Assembly: GCF_038002765.1 (NCBI RefSeq)
Contig: NZ_JBBODE010000003.1
Span: 62,001-126,000 of the forward strand
Length of the DNA stretch: 64,000 nucleotides
Reading direction: 5' to 3'
Source: Peribacillus sp. FSL H8-0477
Lineage (GTDB): Bacteria; Bacillota; Bacilli; Bacillales; DSM-1321
The stretch's first letter is position 1. Each line of letters opens with the position of its first letter. A model generated the notes under the pieces. The model did no database searches and was not told the origin of the DNA. It saw only the letters and a program-made list of their open reading frames with translations. The position numbers and the translations under genes were made by a program. Below, piece by piece: positions 45,271 through 54,495 of the stretch.

Positions 45271-45644
45271 TAAATGAATAAAAATAAGTCCGAACAAGTT
45301 GATTTACATATGATAGTTTATGTAGATACCTGTTCATTTGATAATCAAGGAAAGGATATTCTACTAAAATGAACACTTGCCTACACCTTTAGCTAGGAAT
45401 CGATGGTCTGTAAGGACTGTGCACTAGGTATATGGTCCTTATATAGAATGTATCGGTCATAGCTAAAACAATTTAATACTTTTTAAAAATAAAAACCAGT
45501 CTGCCCGTAAGCCATTTTAAGGTTGTAAAAAAAAGTATCTTTTTGTCCCATTTTTTCGAACTAAAGTCCCTCATTCCATTTAGTTCAAGAATTTTCACCA
45601 CCCTTAGCTGCTTTAATCAGAATGGAACGCGAGCTGTAGATTGA
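45271..45644. other. gene-free stretch upstream of the repeat array
   Basis: About 370 bp without a credible gene. One isolated copy of the repeat word (TATCGGTCA) lies at 45451-45459. No RNA fold recognised. Confidence 0.5.
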
Positions 45645-45798
45645 TATCGGTCTAACTAGACTATTTATCGGTCTGCCAGATACATATATCGGTCAAACCT
45701 GAGCAAGTATCAGTCCACCAAATTTTTATCGGTCTAATTGATGCTTGTATCAGTCTAAGCGGCTACTGTATCGGTCCAATTCACCTGTTTATCAGTCT
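45645..45798. repeat. array of eight TATCRGTCY boxes at 21-bp spacing
   Basis: The 9-bp word TATCRGTC(T/C/A) begins at 45645, 45666, 45687, 45708, 45727, 45748, 45769 and 45790. Six of the seven steps are exactly 21 bp and one is 19 bp. After the word, two or three bases tend to be R-M-C/Y; the remaining 9-10 bases of each unit are unrelated to one another. No frame is open through the array. The spacing equals two DNA turns, so every box faces the same side. Confidence 0.9.
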
Positions 45799-45884
45799 GC
45801 CTCAATCCAAACAAACGATGTATGACTACTTTATTGTATATTGGCGAGTGTGGAGAAAGTAAAATCATCTCCTATATTTCGCAG

Positions 45885-45915
45885 AAAAAAAGGCTGTCGC
45901 AAGTTTCGACAGCCT
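45885..45915 (-). terminator. terminator of mug
   Basis: AGGCTGTCG/CGACAGCCT stem (45891-45899 and 45907-45915) beside an A run on the left, U run on the minus strand. Confidence 0.88.
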
Positions 45916-45944
45916 GACGTTAGCCTTATAACCAACTGTTTACC

Positions 45945-46454
45945 TCACCTATTTTTTAATACTTCGGCAAGTTCTCGGTATATATCTATTACGTCTTCTA
46001 TTTTCATTCGTACTAATCCACTCGATGAGGGAGCGACAAAATCGATGGTTCCCGGAACGATTGACGGGTTTTGAAATCCCCATTCCACCTTTTTCTTTCG
46101 TGAATATTCCTGATAAACACCCTTGCCCACGAAGCAAGCATATTTAGGCTTATAAGCTTGGATTTTTTCTTTCAATTGCTGCCGCCCAATCATGTATTCT
46201 TCTTTCGTAATATCCGCTGCTCCCACTGTGGGTCTCGATACAATATTCGTGAACCCATATCCAAGCTCCAGCAAGGATGCATCCTCTTTAGGTAAATACT
46301 TACGGGGTGTTAAGCCTGAATCATGAAGAATCTTCCAAAATCGATTGGCCGGATTTGCATAGTGATGTCCCTCTTCTCCTGAACGTATACTTGGGTTAAA
46401 ACCGATAAAAAGAATGCGTAAGTTTTTATCAAGATGATCTGGAATATAATCCAT
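45945..46454 (-). CDS. mug: mismatch-specific uracil/thymine-DNA glycosylase
   Basis: 169 residues. Motif 1 LFIGFNPSIRSGEEGHHYANPANRFWKIL (catalytic Asn in GFNPS) and motif 2 FVAPSSSGLVRM are the two signatures of the Mug/TDG family in the UDG superfamily. It removes uracil or thymine from G:U and G:T pairs. Single gene ending at its own terminator. Confidence 0.93.
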   Translation of the reverse strand: MDYIPDHLDKNLRILFIGFNPSIRSGEEGHHYANPANRFWKILHDSGLTPRKYLPKEDASLLELGYGFTNIVSRPTVGAADITKEEYMIGRQQLKEKIQAYKPKYACFVGKGVYQEYSRKKKVEWGFQNPSIVPGTIDFVAPSSSGLVRMKIEDVIDIYRELAEVLKNR

Positions 46455-46509
46455 ATTCTACTCCTTTGACTATAAGTCCCTCTAGTATAATACAAGCTAA
46501 CCAAAGTAT

Positions 46510-47982
46510 CTATTCCCTCATAATCTCTTTAGCAACAAGCTGACCTGATTTTGTCACAATAGGGGTACCCCCGCCAGGATGAGTACTGCCTCCAACAAAC
46601 CATAGGTTTTTGATATCTTTAGACTTATTTCTAATTTTAGAAAAAGCTTGTGTAAACGTATTAGAGGACATGCCGTAAATAGCTCCTCTATGAGCGCCGG
46701 AATACGCAGCAAGATCACTTGGAGTGATGATTTTTTGATACATGATGTTTTGCTTTAAGTTACTCAGCCCCCTTTTTTCTAACGTTTGAATGATTTTATC
46801 AGCATATTTGGTTTTAACTTGATCGAAAGCATATTGCTCAGTTATATATGGTGCATTGATGAGAACAAATAGATTACTATGTCCCTCAGGCGCTAGACTA
46901 GCTTCAGAATTACCTGAATAACAAATATATATAGCCGGGTTGTCTGGGAGCTGTTTCTTTATGAAGATATCCTTAAACTCCTCTTGATAGTTTTCGGGAA
47001 AAAATACGGTATGATGTTCAAGTTGTGGATACTGTTTACTTACGCCTAATAAAAGGACAAACCCTGACAGGGAAGGCTCATAGCTTGCTAGTTTACGATT
47101 AGTCATCGATGACCGGTGAGCTTCATCAAGTAACTGCTGGTAAATGGTCAAGGCATCGCCATTAGCCACCACAAGATCTGCTTGCAATAGGCCCTCTGCC
47201 GTTTCTACTCCCTTCACCGTAGCTGATTCAACATAAATCTTATGTACTTCGCACTTTTTTTTAATCGTAACTCCAAGTTCCACAGCTAGTTTTTCGAAAG
47301 CTGAAACAATCGAGTAGGTGCCGCCTGTCACTCCGAAAATCCCTAATTTCCCCTCTAGAAAAGCCATCATCGTAAAAATCTGCGGAGCTTGATTCGGCGC
47401 TGAGCCTACATAAGTTGCATACCTGCCAAAAAGAGCCTGTGAATTAGCGTGACTAAAAAAGGAAGATAGGCTTTGATTGATCGACGTGAACGGTTTTATT
47501 TGTACAAAGCTTTTTAGCAGCTGCAGATTTAGACGATCCTGCCAACGCAGTAATAATGTATTTAAAAACCGTTTTTCAGCTATTTGGTACATTTTCTGAG
47601 AGTGTTCTAGAAAGGCTCGATACTGTTTGGCATCACGGAAACTATATTCAGCGATTTGCTTTTCCATATCTTCCGGTATATCGGTAAGATCAAGTGAATG
47701 ACCATCACTAAAAAAATGTCGAGTCATGTTGTTAATTCGATAGAAGTGCAAATAATCGTCAATCTTTTTTCCAGCTTGTTGAAATACTTCCTCAAAAGCC
47801 GAAAGCATCGTAATCGTACTCGGACCTAAATCAAACGTATAGCCGTCTTCTTCTATTCGCTTCAACTTTCCACCAAGCGTCGCTTCTTTCTCAACTATGG
47901 TTACCTGGTACCCATTTGCAGCCAGGGAAATCGCACATGAAAGCCCGCCAAGACCTCCCCCAATGATTATAACTTTCTTCAT
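46510..47982 (-). CDS. CrtN/CrtP-family carotenoid desaturase or oxygenase (last gene of crt operon)
   Basis: 490 residues from ATG 47982, with GGGAGGAG upstream and a 4-nt overlap with the glycosyltransferase gene. N-terminal FAD motif VIIIGGGLGGLSCAISLAANGY, then LGGKLKRIEEDGYTFDLGPSTITM. The C-terminal signature NLWFVGGSTHPGGGTPIV is typical of the CrtI/CrtN/CrtP group. Being last, next to glycosyl- and acyltransferases, a CrtP-like terminal oxidase role (diaponeurosporene to aldehyde or acid) is the best guess, but desaturases and oxidases of this family cannot be told apart by eye. Confidence 0.85.
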   Translation of the reverse strand: MKKVIIIGGGLGGLSCAISLAANGYQVTIVEKEATLGGKLKRIEEDGYTFDLGPSTITMLSAFEEVFQQAGKKIDDYLHFYRINNMTRHFFSDGHSLDLTDIPEDMEKQIAEYSFRDAKQYRAFLEHSQKMYQIAEKRFLNTLLLRWQDRLNLQLLKSFVQIKPFTSINQSLSSFFSHANSQALFGRYATYVGSAPNQAPQIFTMMAFLEGKLGIFGVTGGTYSIVSAFEKLAVELGVTIKKKCEVHKIYVESATVKGVETAEGLLQADLVVANGDALTIYQQLLDEAHRSSMTNRKLASYEPSLSGFVLLLGVSKQYPQLEHHTVFFPENYQEEFKDIFIKKQLPDNPAIYICYSGNSEASLAPEGHSNLFVLINAPYITEQYAFDQVKTKYADKIIQTLEKRGLSNLKQNIMYQKIITPSDLAAYSGAHRGAIYGMSSNTFTQAFSKIRNKSKDIKNLWFVGGSTHPGGGTPIVTKSGQLVAKEIMRE

Positions 47983-49097
47983 GTATAGCTCCTCCCTTTC
48001 CATAGGTATCCTTTTTTCGACCAAGCGATGCGCACACTATCTAAACCGATGACAATTACCATACAAATGCTGAGTGGAATCAAGAAGCCATAATACCAAG
48101 GTAATCGGTTAGCACGATCGATTATTGCTTTAATAGCAGCTCCAGCCATCATAAATATGATTCCAGGATAAATAAGGGCAGATTCAGACATAATCCCTAT
48201 CACCACGAAGATTGGCGGGACAAGATACAAAAGACTATAATAACCAAAAACAAGGAAAAGGAGAAAAAAGTTCCGATTCACACCTTGAAAGATATTCTTG
48301 CGGTACCCACTCCACACCTCTGCAGCATTTTGGTACATTTTCATTGAAACATATTCACTGATTTGTGCGAGAGTAAAAGTAAAGCCGTGTTTTTTTACCA
48401 GCCTTGCTAGTTCAATATCATCAATGAGCGTAGATCGGATAGCAGAATGTCCGCCAATTTGGTTGTACACCTTTTGTTCGATTAGAATAAAGCCGCCATG
48501 AGCAGCAGCAAACCGAGGGTCTGATGATGCACGGACCAGCTTGACTGGCAGATGACAGGCCACCAAAAACATCATCATTGGGACAACGATTTTTTCCAGC
48601 CAGCTATCAACTTGTTGCTTTGGAAAGCCGGAAATCATCCCCTTTTCTTGTTTGGTTAAAACAGAGATTGCTTCCATCGCATTTCGTTCCAATCTGACAT
48701 CTGCATCTAAAAATAAATACCAGTTTGATTTTGCTGCCAATGCCAGTTGATGACAAGCATAGGACTTTCCAAGCCAACCTTTTTCAAGCGGTTTCCCCTC
48801 TAGTAAGGTAATGATGGGATAGCGTTTTGCTAATTCCTTAACAATATAAGCTGTCTCATCACTTGAATTATCATTCAGCACCAAAATTTCTGATGGAAGC
48901 ATGGTTTGATTGACAATGGATAATAGGCATTCCTCAATCCTGTCCGCTTCATCGCGGGCTGGTATTAAGATGGATAAAGATGGCTTACTTATCTTTCTAT
49001 CTACATGGGCTAAGCGAGGAAATTGCCGTAAATTCCACCAAACAAAAAGGAATTGAAAAAGTAAGGTGCCACCAATTATGCTGAGAAACAGTGTCAT
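47979..49097 (-). CDS. carotenoid-type glycosyltransferase family 2 (CrtQ-like)
   Basis: 372 residues from ATG 49097 (GAGGGAAG upstream, ATGA overlap with the previous stop). GT2 core: LSILIPARDEADRIEECLLSIVNQ, EILVLNDNSSDETAYIV and the DxD motif FLDADVRLERNAMEAI. N-terminal anchor and three to four C-terminal membrane helices. In C30 carotenoid clusters CrtQ puts glucose on the diaponeurosporenoic acid carboxyl; position in this operon fits that. Confidence 0.87.
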   Translation of the reverse strand: MTLFLSIIGGTLLFQFLFVWWNLRQFPRLAHVDRKISKPSLSILIPARDEADRIEECLLSIVNQTMLPSEILVLNDNSSDETAYIVKELAKRYPIITLLEGKPLEKGWLGKSYACHQLALAAKSNWYLFLDADVRLERNAMEAISVLTKQEKGMISGFPKQQVDSWLEKIVVPMMMFLVACHLPVKLVRASSDPRFAAAHGGFILIEQKVYNQIGGHSAIRSTLIDDIELARLVKKHGFTFTLAQISEYVSMKMYQNAAEVWSGYRKNIFQGVNRNFFLLFLVFGYYSLLYLVPPIFVVIGIMSESALIYPGIIFMMAGAAIKAIIDRANRLPWYYGFLIPLSICMVIVIGLDSVRIAWSKKGYLWKGRSYT

Positions 49098-49828
49098 TTC
49101 TTCCCTCCTCTTTTCCAAGCATTGTATAAATCACTCGTTGATTTCCCCTGTTTAAACGCTGGCACGAACGCTTCATCCTGTGAAAAGTCAATATCCCCTA
49201 TAGTCGTCTCTCGATGAGTATTCATTTGAGTCTCAAGAATACTTGCAAGCTGGATTGTCAAGGCGCCACGTTCAGTTTGCTTTCCTTTGATAGGAATGGC
49301 CTCGCCAAAAACAAGTGATGCTGTGGGTTTTTGAAGCTGACTAAAGGAATAATAAATACTCACAGGCTTAATTGCCACTTCATCAAAGCGATTAATGAGA
49401 AAGCCTGCCCCGTTCTCAAACTGTAGTGGTCTTTGCTCTTGGTGAACAATTTCTCCTTGAGGAAATAGCCACACATTATGCTTATCTTTTAAGAGGTTTT
49501 CTGCATATTTCAGGCTTTGTCGTAATTGACTGCCATTCTTCCGATCAACTGAAAATGCACCAAGCTTACGGAAAAACGGGTACGTTTTAAGGCCCTCTTC
49601 ATCCATCATCATATATTGCTCGTTTACTGAGTACTGTTGGGCAAGCTGGAATATGAGTAATCCATCCCACCATGAACAATGATTAGCAATGTATAGTACG
49701 GGAAGTGATGAATGATGATCGAATTCCCCTTTGATTAATAGCTTTGAAAAATGTCTTTTTAATAAATAGCAAGATTGATAACGATAAAATATGCTGCTAA
49801 AGAGTCTGCTTTTCTTGGCGGTAATCAA
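49094..49828 (-). CDS. PlsC-like acyltransferase (carotenoid cluster)
   Basis: About 244 residues. The TTG at 49828 has AAGGGAG 8 nt upstream, while the GTG at 49846 has none, so I chose the former. LPAT motif I is NHCSWWDGLLIF (H-x4-D) and motif III is WLFPQGEIVHQEQRP. In staphyloxanthin-type pathways an acyltransferase esterifies the sugar of the glycosyl carotenoid; that role is inferred from context. Overlaps the gene before it. Confidence 0.85.
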   Translation of the reverse strand: MITAKKSRLFSSIFYRYQSCYLLKRHFSKLLIKGEFDHHSSLPVLYIANHCSWWDGLLIFQLAQQYSVNEQYMMMDEEGLKTYPFFRKLGAFSVDRKNGSQLRQSLKYAENLLKDKHNVWLFPQGEIVHQEQRPLQFENGAGFLINRFDEVAIKPVSIYYSFSQLQKPTASLVFGEAIPIKGKQTERGALTIQLASILETQMNTHRETTIGDIDFSQDEAFVPAFKQGKSTSDLYNAWKRGGKK

Positions 49829-50534
49829 GCTGATGTCTCCCTTCACAAAGAAGAATGATGAATAGCGCTAAAGCTGCAATAATAGGTAATTCTTCTTTCC
49901 AAGCGAGCAAACCAAATAAGAGTATCATTAGTTGATAGATTCTTATTGCCCATATACGGTTGCTTGCAGGAATTTTTCTTAGGGGAAATAAAAAGGAAAA
50001 ACAAGCAGCGATTATTCCCCAGCTTAAAAAATTCACAAAAGGAACGCCAAAGAACCCGCCTTCAGCTTCCCAATGCCAAAAGTTTCGTACATATGCCACT
50101 GGATCTAGTATTAAATCGAGCAAGACTACCCAAAATCCAGTTTCCAGTGCCCGTAAGGTCTTTGAGCGTTGATTGGACAGCAGCAAACTGTTTAAAATTA
50201 CGCCTACCCAGGCAAGTGCAATCGTAAATGGAACGCCTAAAACTAATGGACCAAGTGTCGGATAATAATAATACTCACCAAATGGAAAGCCTGTTTTAAT
50301 TCCAATGTATTCGATGGCAAAGGTTATACTAGCGATGATGCCCGCTTTACTAAGGAACACTCGACGAGTCTCGAATACGGGTAAACTCGTTTCGACCAAG
50401 CTGAGTGCATAAAAAACTAAAAACAGCCCATTTGAAAATTCAAGCCAAGGCGGCACCTCAAAAAACACCATCAATACTAACCCCACTGTATACCAACCAA
50501 GAAATAGATACCTAAGCTTCACGTGATACCACAC
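49797..50534 (-). CDS. CruF-like carotenoid biosynthesis membrane protein
   Basis: 245 residues, seven to eight hydrophobic segments (YLFLGWYTVGLVLMVFF; GVPFTIALAWVGVILNSLLL; LFGLLAWKEELPIIAALALFIILL). Conserved polar patches FPFGEYYYYPTLGPLVLGVP and LDLILDPVAYVRNFWHW carry acidic residues and match the DUF422/CruF family of carotenoid hydratases. In a C30 pathway it may add water at an end group. GTG start with AAGGAAG upstream; overlaps crtM by 23 nt. Confidence 0.82.
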   Translation of the reverse strand: MWYHVKLRYLFLGWYTVGLVLMVFFEVPPWLEFSNGLFLVFYALSLVETSLPVFETRRVFLSKAGIIASITFAIEYIGIKTGFPFGEYYYYPTLGPLVLGVPFTIALAWVGVILNSLLLSNQRSKTLRALETGFWVVLLDLILDPVAYVRNFWHWEAEGGFFGVPFVNFLSWGIIAACFSFLFPLRKIPASNRIWAIRIYQLMILLFGLLAWKEELPIIAALALFIILLCEGRHQLDYRQEKQTL

Positions 50535-51384
50535 TGCATGAAGCTTCCTTAACTGAACAGGTGATAGCTTTCAAAAAAATCTCCTGTTTTTTCTTATCAG
50601 TCACAATGGCTCGTTTTGTGTATACCTGATAATTATTTACAACGACCTGTTCCATAATTGCGGCATAGTATCCTGCCGCTAGTTGGATACAAAAAGCACT
50701 TTTTTCGGGGTATGTTTCCAGCTTTGTCATTCCTTTAAGAAACCAACGGTCCGCTAGATTCATTAACTCGTTTATCATCGATGTAAAGTTGGCATCGATC
50801 ACACCATGCGAAAAGTCTGAATCTGAATAGCCATGCTTATCCATTAACTGTTTTGGAATATATCTTCTGCTTCTTTCCTGATCTTCGCCAACATCGCGAA
50901 TAATATTGACAATTTGCATGGCTTTCCCCAGATAGATTCCAGCTTCTTCAATTTCTTTAGTTGGCTGGTTATGAAGGACCGGCAGCAGCATTTGTCCGAC
51001 CGATCCTGCCACCTGCTCACAATATACGTCTAATTCCTCCAAGCTGGTGTACTTTGTAAAGGTCAAATCAGATGCTTGACCTTGCATTTGTTTATAAAAT
51101 GGCTCTTTGGTTAGTGGAAACTCTTTGAAAAGCCACCGTAGTGAAGGCCAAATAAAATGTCCGCCGGCAAACTCCAAGTGGGTAAATTGATCTTTTAATT
51201 CGCTTAATGTGTAGGGAGATTGTTCGGGTTCATCAACTGAATCATCAATCATTCTACAAAAGGCATAGATGACAAAGACCCCCTCGCGTTTAGGATAGTC
51301 TAAATGTTGAAAGGCACTGTAAAAGCTGGCAGATCCTTTCTTCATCATTTCTTCACATGCACGCATTACGGCAGAGTTTTTCAT
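50512..51384 (-). CDS. crtM: squalene/phytoene synthase family, dehydrosqualene synthase-like
   Basis: 290 residues. First Asp-rich motif FCRMIDDSVDEPEQ and second motif IIRDVGEDQERSRRYIPKQ bind the diphosphates via Mg; YCEQVAGSVGQMLLPVL follows the family pattern. It condenses two prenyl diphosphates. By its neighbours (CrtN/P/Q-like, acyltransferase) the substrate is probably farnesyl diphosphate (C30), but this cannot be told from C40 phytoene synthase by sequence reading alone. The start codon shares one base with the preceding stop. Confidence 0.88.
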   Translation of the reverse strand: MKNSAVMRACEEMMKKGSASFYSAFQHLDYPKREGVFVIYAFCRMIDDSVDEPEQSPYTLSELKDQFTHLEFAGGHFIWPSLRWLFKEFPLTKEPFYKQMQGQASDLTFTKYTSLEELDVYCEQVAGSVGQMLLPVLHNQPTKEIEEAGIYLGKAMQIVNIIRDVGEDQERSRRYIPKQLMDKHGYSDSDFSHGVIDANFTSMINELMNLADRWFLKGMTKLETYPEKSAFCIQLAAGYYAAIMEQVVVNNYQVYTKRAIVTDKKKQEIFLKAITCSVKEASCSVVSREA

Positions 51385-52832
51385 TAGCCCAGCTCCTTTT
51401 TAATTTGTTGACTTAACAGACGTGAGCCCTGCATCACAATCGGAACGCCGCCCCCAGGATGAACAGATGCGCCAACACTATATAAGCGGTCAATTTTATA
51501 AGGCTTAACCTGCGGCCTAAATCCACCGGATTGCATGAGGATAGGGGCAATGCCGAAGCTGCCGCCTTGATAAAGTCCATCTTTAATTGAATCGGCTGGC
51601 GTACGAATATCCTGCCAGACAATATGTTCTCGCAAGCCTTTAAAGAGGGCTGTTTCCGCTTTGTCGATTACTTTTTGAACCAATTCATCCTTTATTTGAT
51701 CCCAGTCAATGTCCTGACCAGATGGTACAGGGATGAGAAAGTAGAGGACGCTTTCGTTAGCAGGTGCGGCCTCTGCATCGATACTCACTGGATTGAAGAC
51801 ATAAAAGGAAGGATCCTCTGGCACCTGTTTGGTCTTAAATACCTGTTCCATATGGTTGTCGAAGGAATCGGCCATAAAAAATTGATGGGTTTTGGCCGCA
51901 GGGAATCTCTTTGTTACACCTAAATAAATGAGCACACAGCCTGAAGATGGGGTGTAGTTTTTTTTCTTAACCTGTTTGTTGTCTGGAATCAATCCAGGAA
52001 GGTTTGGGAAATCTCCGTTAAATACCACTGCATCATATAAATTGATAGTTTGATTGACTTTCACACCCTTACAAACATTTTGTTCAACCAATATCTCCTC
52101 AACCTTTGCTTCACGATGAATGGTCACTCCTTGTTCAAGACATGCTTTTTCAAGAATAGCAGCAAGGCCGGCATAGCCTCCCTTTAAGTACCAAATACCA
52201 TGAGCATGCTCACTATACGAAACCAATCCATAAAGTGCAGGGGCTTCTAGTGGTGATCCTCCAATATAGAGAGATTGTAAGGCATAGGCATCTTGCAGTT
52301 TTGGATGGTCAAAATAAGAAGCTAAGAATTGTTTCATAGATTTATAAGCTCGGGATTGCAACAATAGTTTAATGTTTTCAGGGGTTAAGAAATCTCGTTT
52401 TGTTTTAAAGGACTTACTTAAAAAACGATCCACCCCAATTGTAAATATCTTTGACATATCAGAAAGATAACGTAAGTAATGAGCCCCTTCACCTGGAAAT
52501 ACCTTTTCTATTTCTTCAAGCTGCCGAGGTAAATCTCGGTATTTTGTATACGTACTTCCATCCGAATAATGCAAATCATATAGCGGTTCACACGAAATGA
52601 ACTCTAATGCACTACTCGGTATGCCTGCTTCAGCAAGAATTTCTTTTAGCATCTCAGGCAGGAGAATAATCGTCGGCCCCTGGTCAATTTGATAACGACC
52701 GTTTCCTTGATAAGCAAGCCGGCCTCCAACCGCCGCTTCTTTTTCATAGATGGTAACTTGTTTGCCTTGTTTCGCTAATAATAAAGCGGAGGTCATCCCC
52801 CCAACGCCAGCTCCAATGACAGCGATCTTCAT
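51384..52832 (-). CDS. CrtN/CrtI-family carotenoid desaturase
   Basis: 482 residues. FAD motif IAVIGAGVGGMTSALLLAKQGKQVTIYEKEAAVGGRL, IDQGPTIILLPEM, and C-terminal LYSVGASVHPGGGVPIVMQGSRL. All are standard for bacterial phytoene/diapophytoene desaturases. Second gene of the operon, ATGA overlap with the first. Which desaturation or oxidation step it carries out versus the other two homologues is unknown. Confidence 0.9.
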   Translation of the reverse strand: MKIAVIGAGVGGMTSALLLAKQGKQVTIYEKEAAVGGRLAYQGNGRYQIDQGPTIILLPEMLKEILAEAGIPSSALEFISCEPLYDLHYSDGSTYTKYRDLPRQLEEIEKVFPGEGAHYLRYLSDMSKIFTIGVDRFLSKSFKTKRDFLTPENIKLLLQSRAYKSMKQFLASYFDHPKLQDAYALQSLYIGGSPLEAPALYGLVSYSEHAHGIWYLKGGYAGLAAILEKACLEQGVTIHREAKVEEILVEQNVCKGVKVNQTINLYDAVVFNGDFPNLPGLIPDNKQVKKKNYTPSSGCVLIYLGVTKRFPAAKTHQFFMADSFDNHMEQVFKTKQVPEDPSFYVFNPVSIDAEAAPANESVLYFLIPVPSGQDIDWDQIKDELVQKVIDKAETALFKGLREHIVWQDIRTPADSIKDGLYQGGSFGIAPILMQSGGFRPQVKPYKIDRLYSVGASVHPGGGVPIVMQGSRLLSQQIKKELG

Positions 52833-54370
52833 ACCATCTTCACTCCCTTTTCAGTATTGAGAGTTTTTTGAATTCGCTCTTTGTGTTGATACTGGTTGAT
52901 TAATAAATCACTGCTGATTTTTGCGGATTCAAATATTGTAGGCAGTCCGCTTCCTGGATGTGTACCTCCGCCTACTAAAAAACAATGTTGAACATCTTCA
53001 AATTGGTTATGCGGACGCAAATACATCATCTGATCAAGACTGTGTGCAAAACTGAAGGTAGCCCCTTTATAGACGTAAATATCATTCTGCCAATCTAGTG
53101 GAGTAATGATTCGTTCTGTTTCTATAAGCTTACGAATATCATGCAGCCCAGGCTCCTGTTCCAGCCGCTTGAGCATAGCTTCTTTAATCGTTTCTTTTTC
53201 TGTTTCCCAATTAATGTCGGCCTGAAGGTTAGGAACCGGCATTAAGACCATTAAGGCAGATTTACCTTGGGGAGCAAGGGTAGGATCTATACGAGAAGGA
53301 TTATGTACATAGATAGATGGATCAGCAGACAAGACCATTTCTTTTGTCATTTCATCGACATTTTTTTTATAATCCTTCGCAAAGAGAATCATATGATGTG
53401 GGAGTTCTACCTCTGCATCAATGCCTAAATAAAGCATAAACGTTGAGCATGATAGTTTTTTCTTTTCTACTTTTTCTTTGCGGTATTTCTTCAAATCTTT
53501 TTGATCAAAAAGATGGGTAGCTGCATGACCAAAATCTGCATTGATAATGACATCATCTGTTTCAACGATTTCACCATTTTCTAAATGCAATCCAACGGCG
53601 ATTCCATTTTCAACAATGACCTTTTTGACACCAGTTCCTGTTTTAATCGTGCCGCCATATTCAATCGTCACATCCGCCATTGCCTTACATAACTGATTCA
53701 ACCCTCCTGTTGGGTGGAACAATCCAAATCCATGCTCTAAATAGGAGAGAATCGTAAACGTTCCGGGACAATTCCAAGCAGACATCCCTAAATACTTCGT
53801 TTGAAAAGAAAAGGCCCATTTTAATCGTTCATCAGTAAAGTAGGTTGATAGCTGTCCGTAAACTGTATCGAGAGCATTTATTTTAGGTAAAGCAGTCAGC
53901 ATATTTAGAGTCAAATAATCTGTCAGCTTTGAAAACGGCTGTTGTAAAAGCTTCATGACGGAATCAAATTTCTCTGCTTCCTTGGTCATAAAACGTTCAT
54001 ACCCTTTTTCATTACCTGGAAAGGTTTGTTTAAGTAACGCGAGCATTTCTTCCCTTTTACGTGTGGGAGAAAACGAAACGCCATCTTCGAATTTCAAGGT
54101 ATATAACGGATCAACTTCTTGAACGTCTACGTAATCATGTAAATTTCGATTAACAGACTCGAATAACTCTTCTAACAATTGAGGCATCATAAAAAAAGTA
54201 GGACCCATATCAAACGAATAATCACCTAATGTAATTCTTGATGTGCGCCCTCCGATATAGGGTTGTTTTTCAAATACAGTGACGTCAAACCCCTTGGAAC
54301 TCAAAAGCATTGCCGCTGCCAATCCTCCTGGTCCAGCACCGATAATACTAACTTTTTTATTTATTTCCAC
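52829..54370 (-). CDS. crtN: CrtN/CrtI-family carotenoid desaturase (first gene of operon)
   Basis: 513 residues from a GTG at 54370, with GGGGGA 7 nt upstream. The longer frame to 54442 would begin inside the promoter/operator repeats and is rejected. FAD motif VSIIGAGPGGLAAAMLLSSKGF, GGRTSRITLGDYSFDMGPTFFMMP and the C-terminal CFLVGGGTHPGSGLPTIFESAK. It probably makes the first desaturations of dehydrosqualene or phytoene. Its promoter is overlaid by tandem 11-bp CarH-type repeats. Confidence 0.9.
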   Translation of the reverse strand: MEINKKVSIIGAGPGGLAAAMLLSSKGFDVTVFEKQPYIGGRTSRITLGDYSFDMGPTFFMMPQLLEELFESVNRNLHDYVDVQEVDPLYTLKFEDGVSFSPTRKREEMLALLKQTFPGNEKGYERFMTKEAEKFDSVMKLLQQPFSKLTDYLTLNMLTALPKINALDTVYGQLSTYFTDERLKWAFSFQTKYLGMSAWNCPGTFTILSYLEHGFGLFHPTGGLNQLCKAMADVTIEYGGTIKTGTGVKKVIVENGIAVGLHLENGEIVETDDVIINADFGHAATHLFDQKDLKKYRKEKVEKKKLSCSTFMLYLGIDAEVELPHHMILFAKDYKKNVDEMTKEMVLSADPSIYVHNPSRIDPTLAPQGKSALMVLMPVPNLQADINWETEKETIKEAMLKRLEQEPGLHDIRKLIETERIITPLDWQNDIYVYKGATFSFAHSLDQMMYLRPHNQFEDVQHCFLVGGGTHPGSGLPTIFESAKISSDLLINQYQHKERIQKTLNTEKGVKMV

Positions 54371-54395
54371 ATTTATTCCCCCTAAATTTAAAAAA

Positions 54396-54450
54396 ATCAT
54401 GTACACGTATTGTATAATGTTATTATAATGAATGTATAACATATGTACAA
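54396..54450 (-). promoter_or_regulatory. crt operon promoter covered by five tandem 11-bp CarH/LitR-type repeats
   Basis: On the minus strand, reading from 54450, the five consecutive 11-mers are TTGTACATATG, TTATACATTCA, TTATAATAACA, TTATACAATAC and GTGTACATGAT. Four fit nTnTACAn, the repeat recognised by CarH, in exact 11-bp register. The -35 TTGTAC (54450-54445) and -10 TATAAT (54427-54422) are 17 bp apart and lie in repeats 1 and 3. A bound tetramer would block RNA polymerase. Confidence 0.8.
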
Positions 54451-54477
54451 TTGTTTTTCGTTAATTTTTCTAAAAAC

Positions 54478-54495
54478 TTATACATTGGTTATACA
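54478..54495 (+). promoter_or_regulatory. two further 11-bp-spaced repeats before the carH/litR gene
   Basis: TTATACAT at 54478 and TTATACAG at 54489 are 11 bp apart and fit nTnTACAn on the plus strand. They lie 19-36 bp before the regulator ATG, suggesting autoregulation. Confidence 0.65.

Noticed and set aside
45645..45798. CRISPR-like array (regular repeats with variable spacers)
   Set aside because: Conserved word is only 9-12 bp and filler only 9-12 bp; no cas genes. It is a phased box array instead.
51384..54370. C40 zeaxanthin-type pathway
   Set aside because: No lycopene cyclase or hydroxylase; presence of CrtQ-like and acyltransferase genes fits a C30 acyl-glycosyl pathway better, though chain length is not proven.
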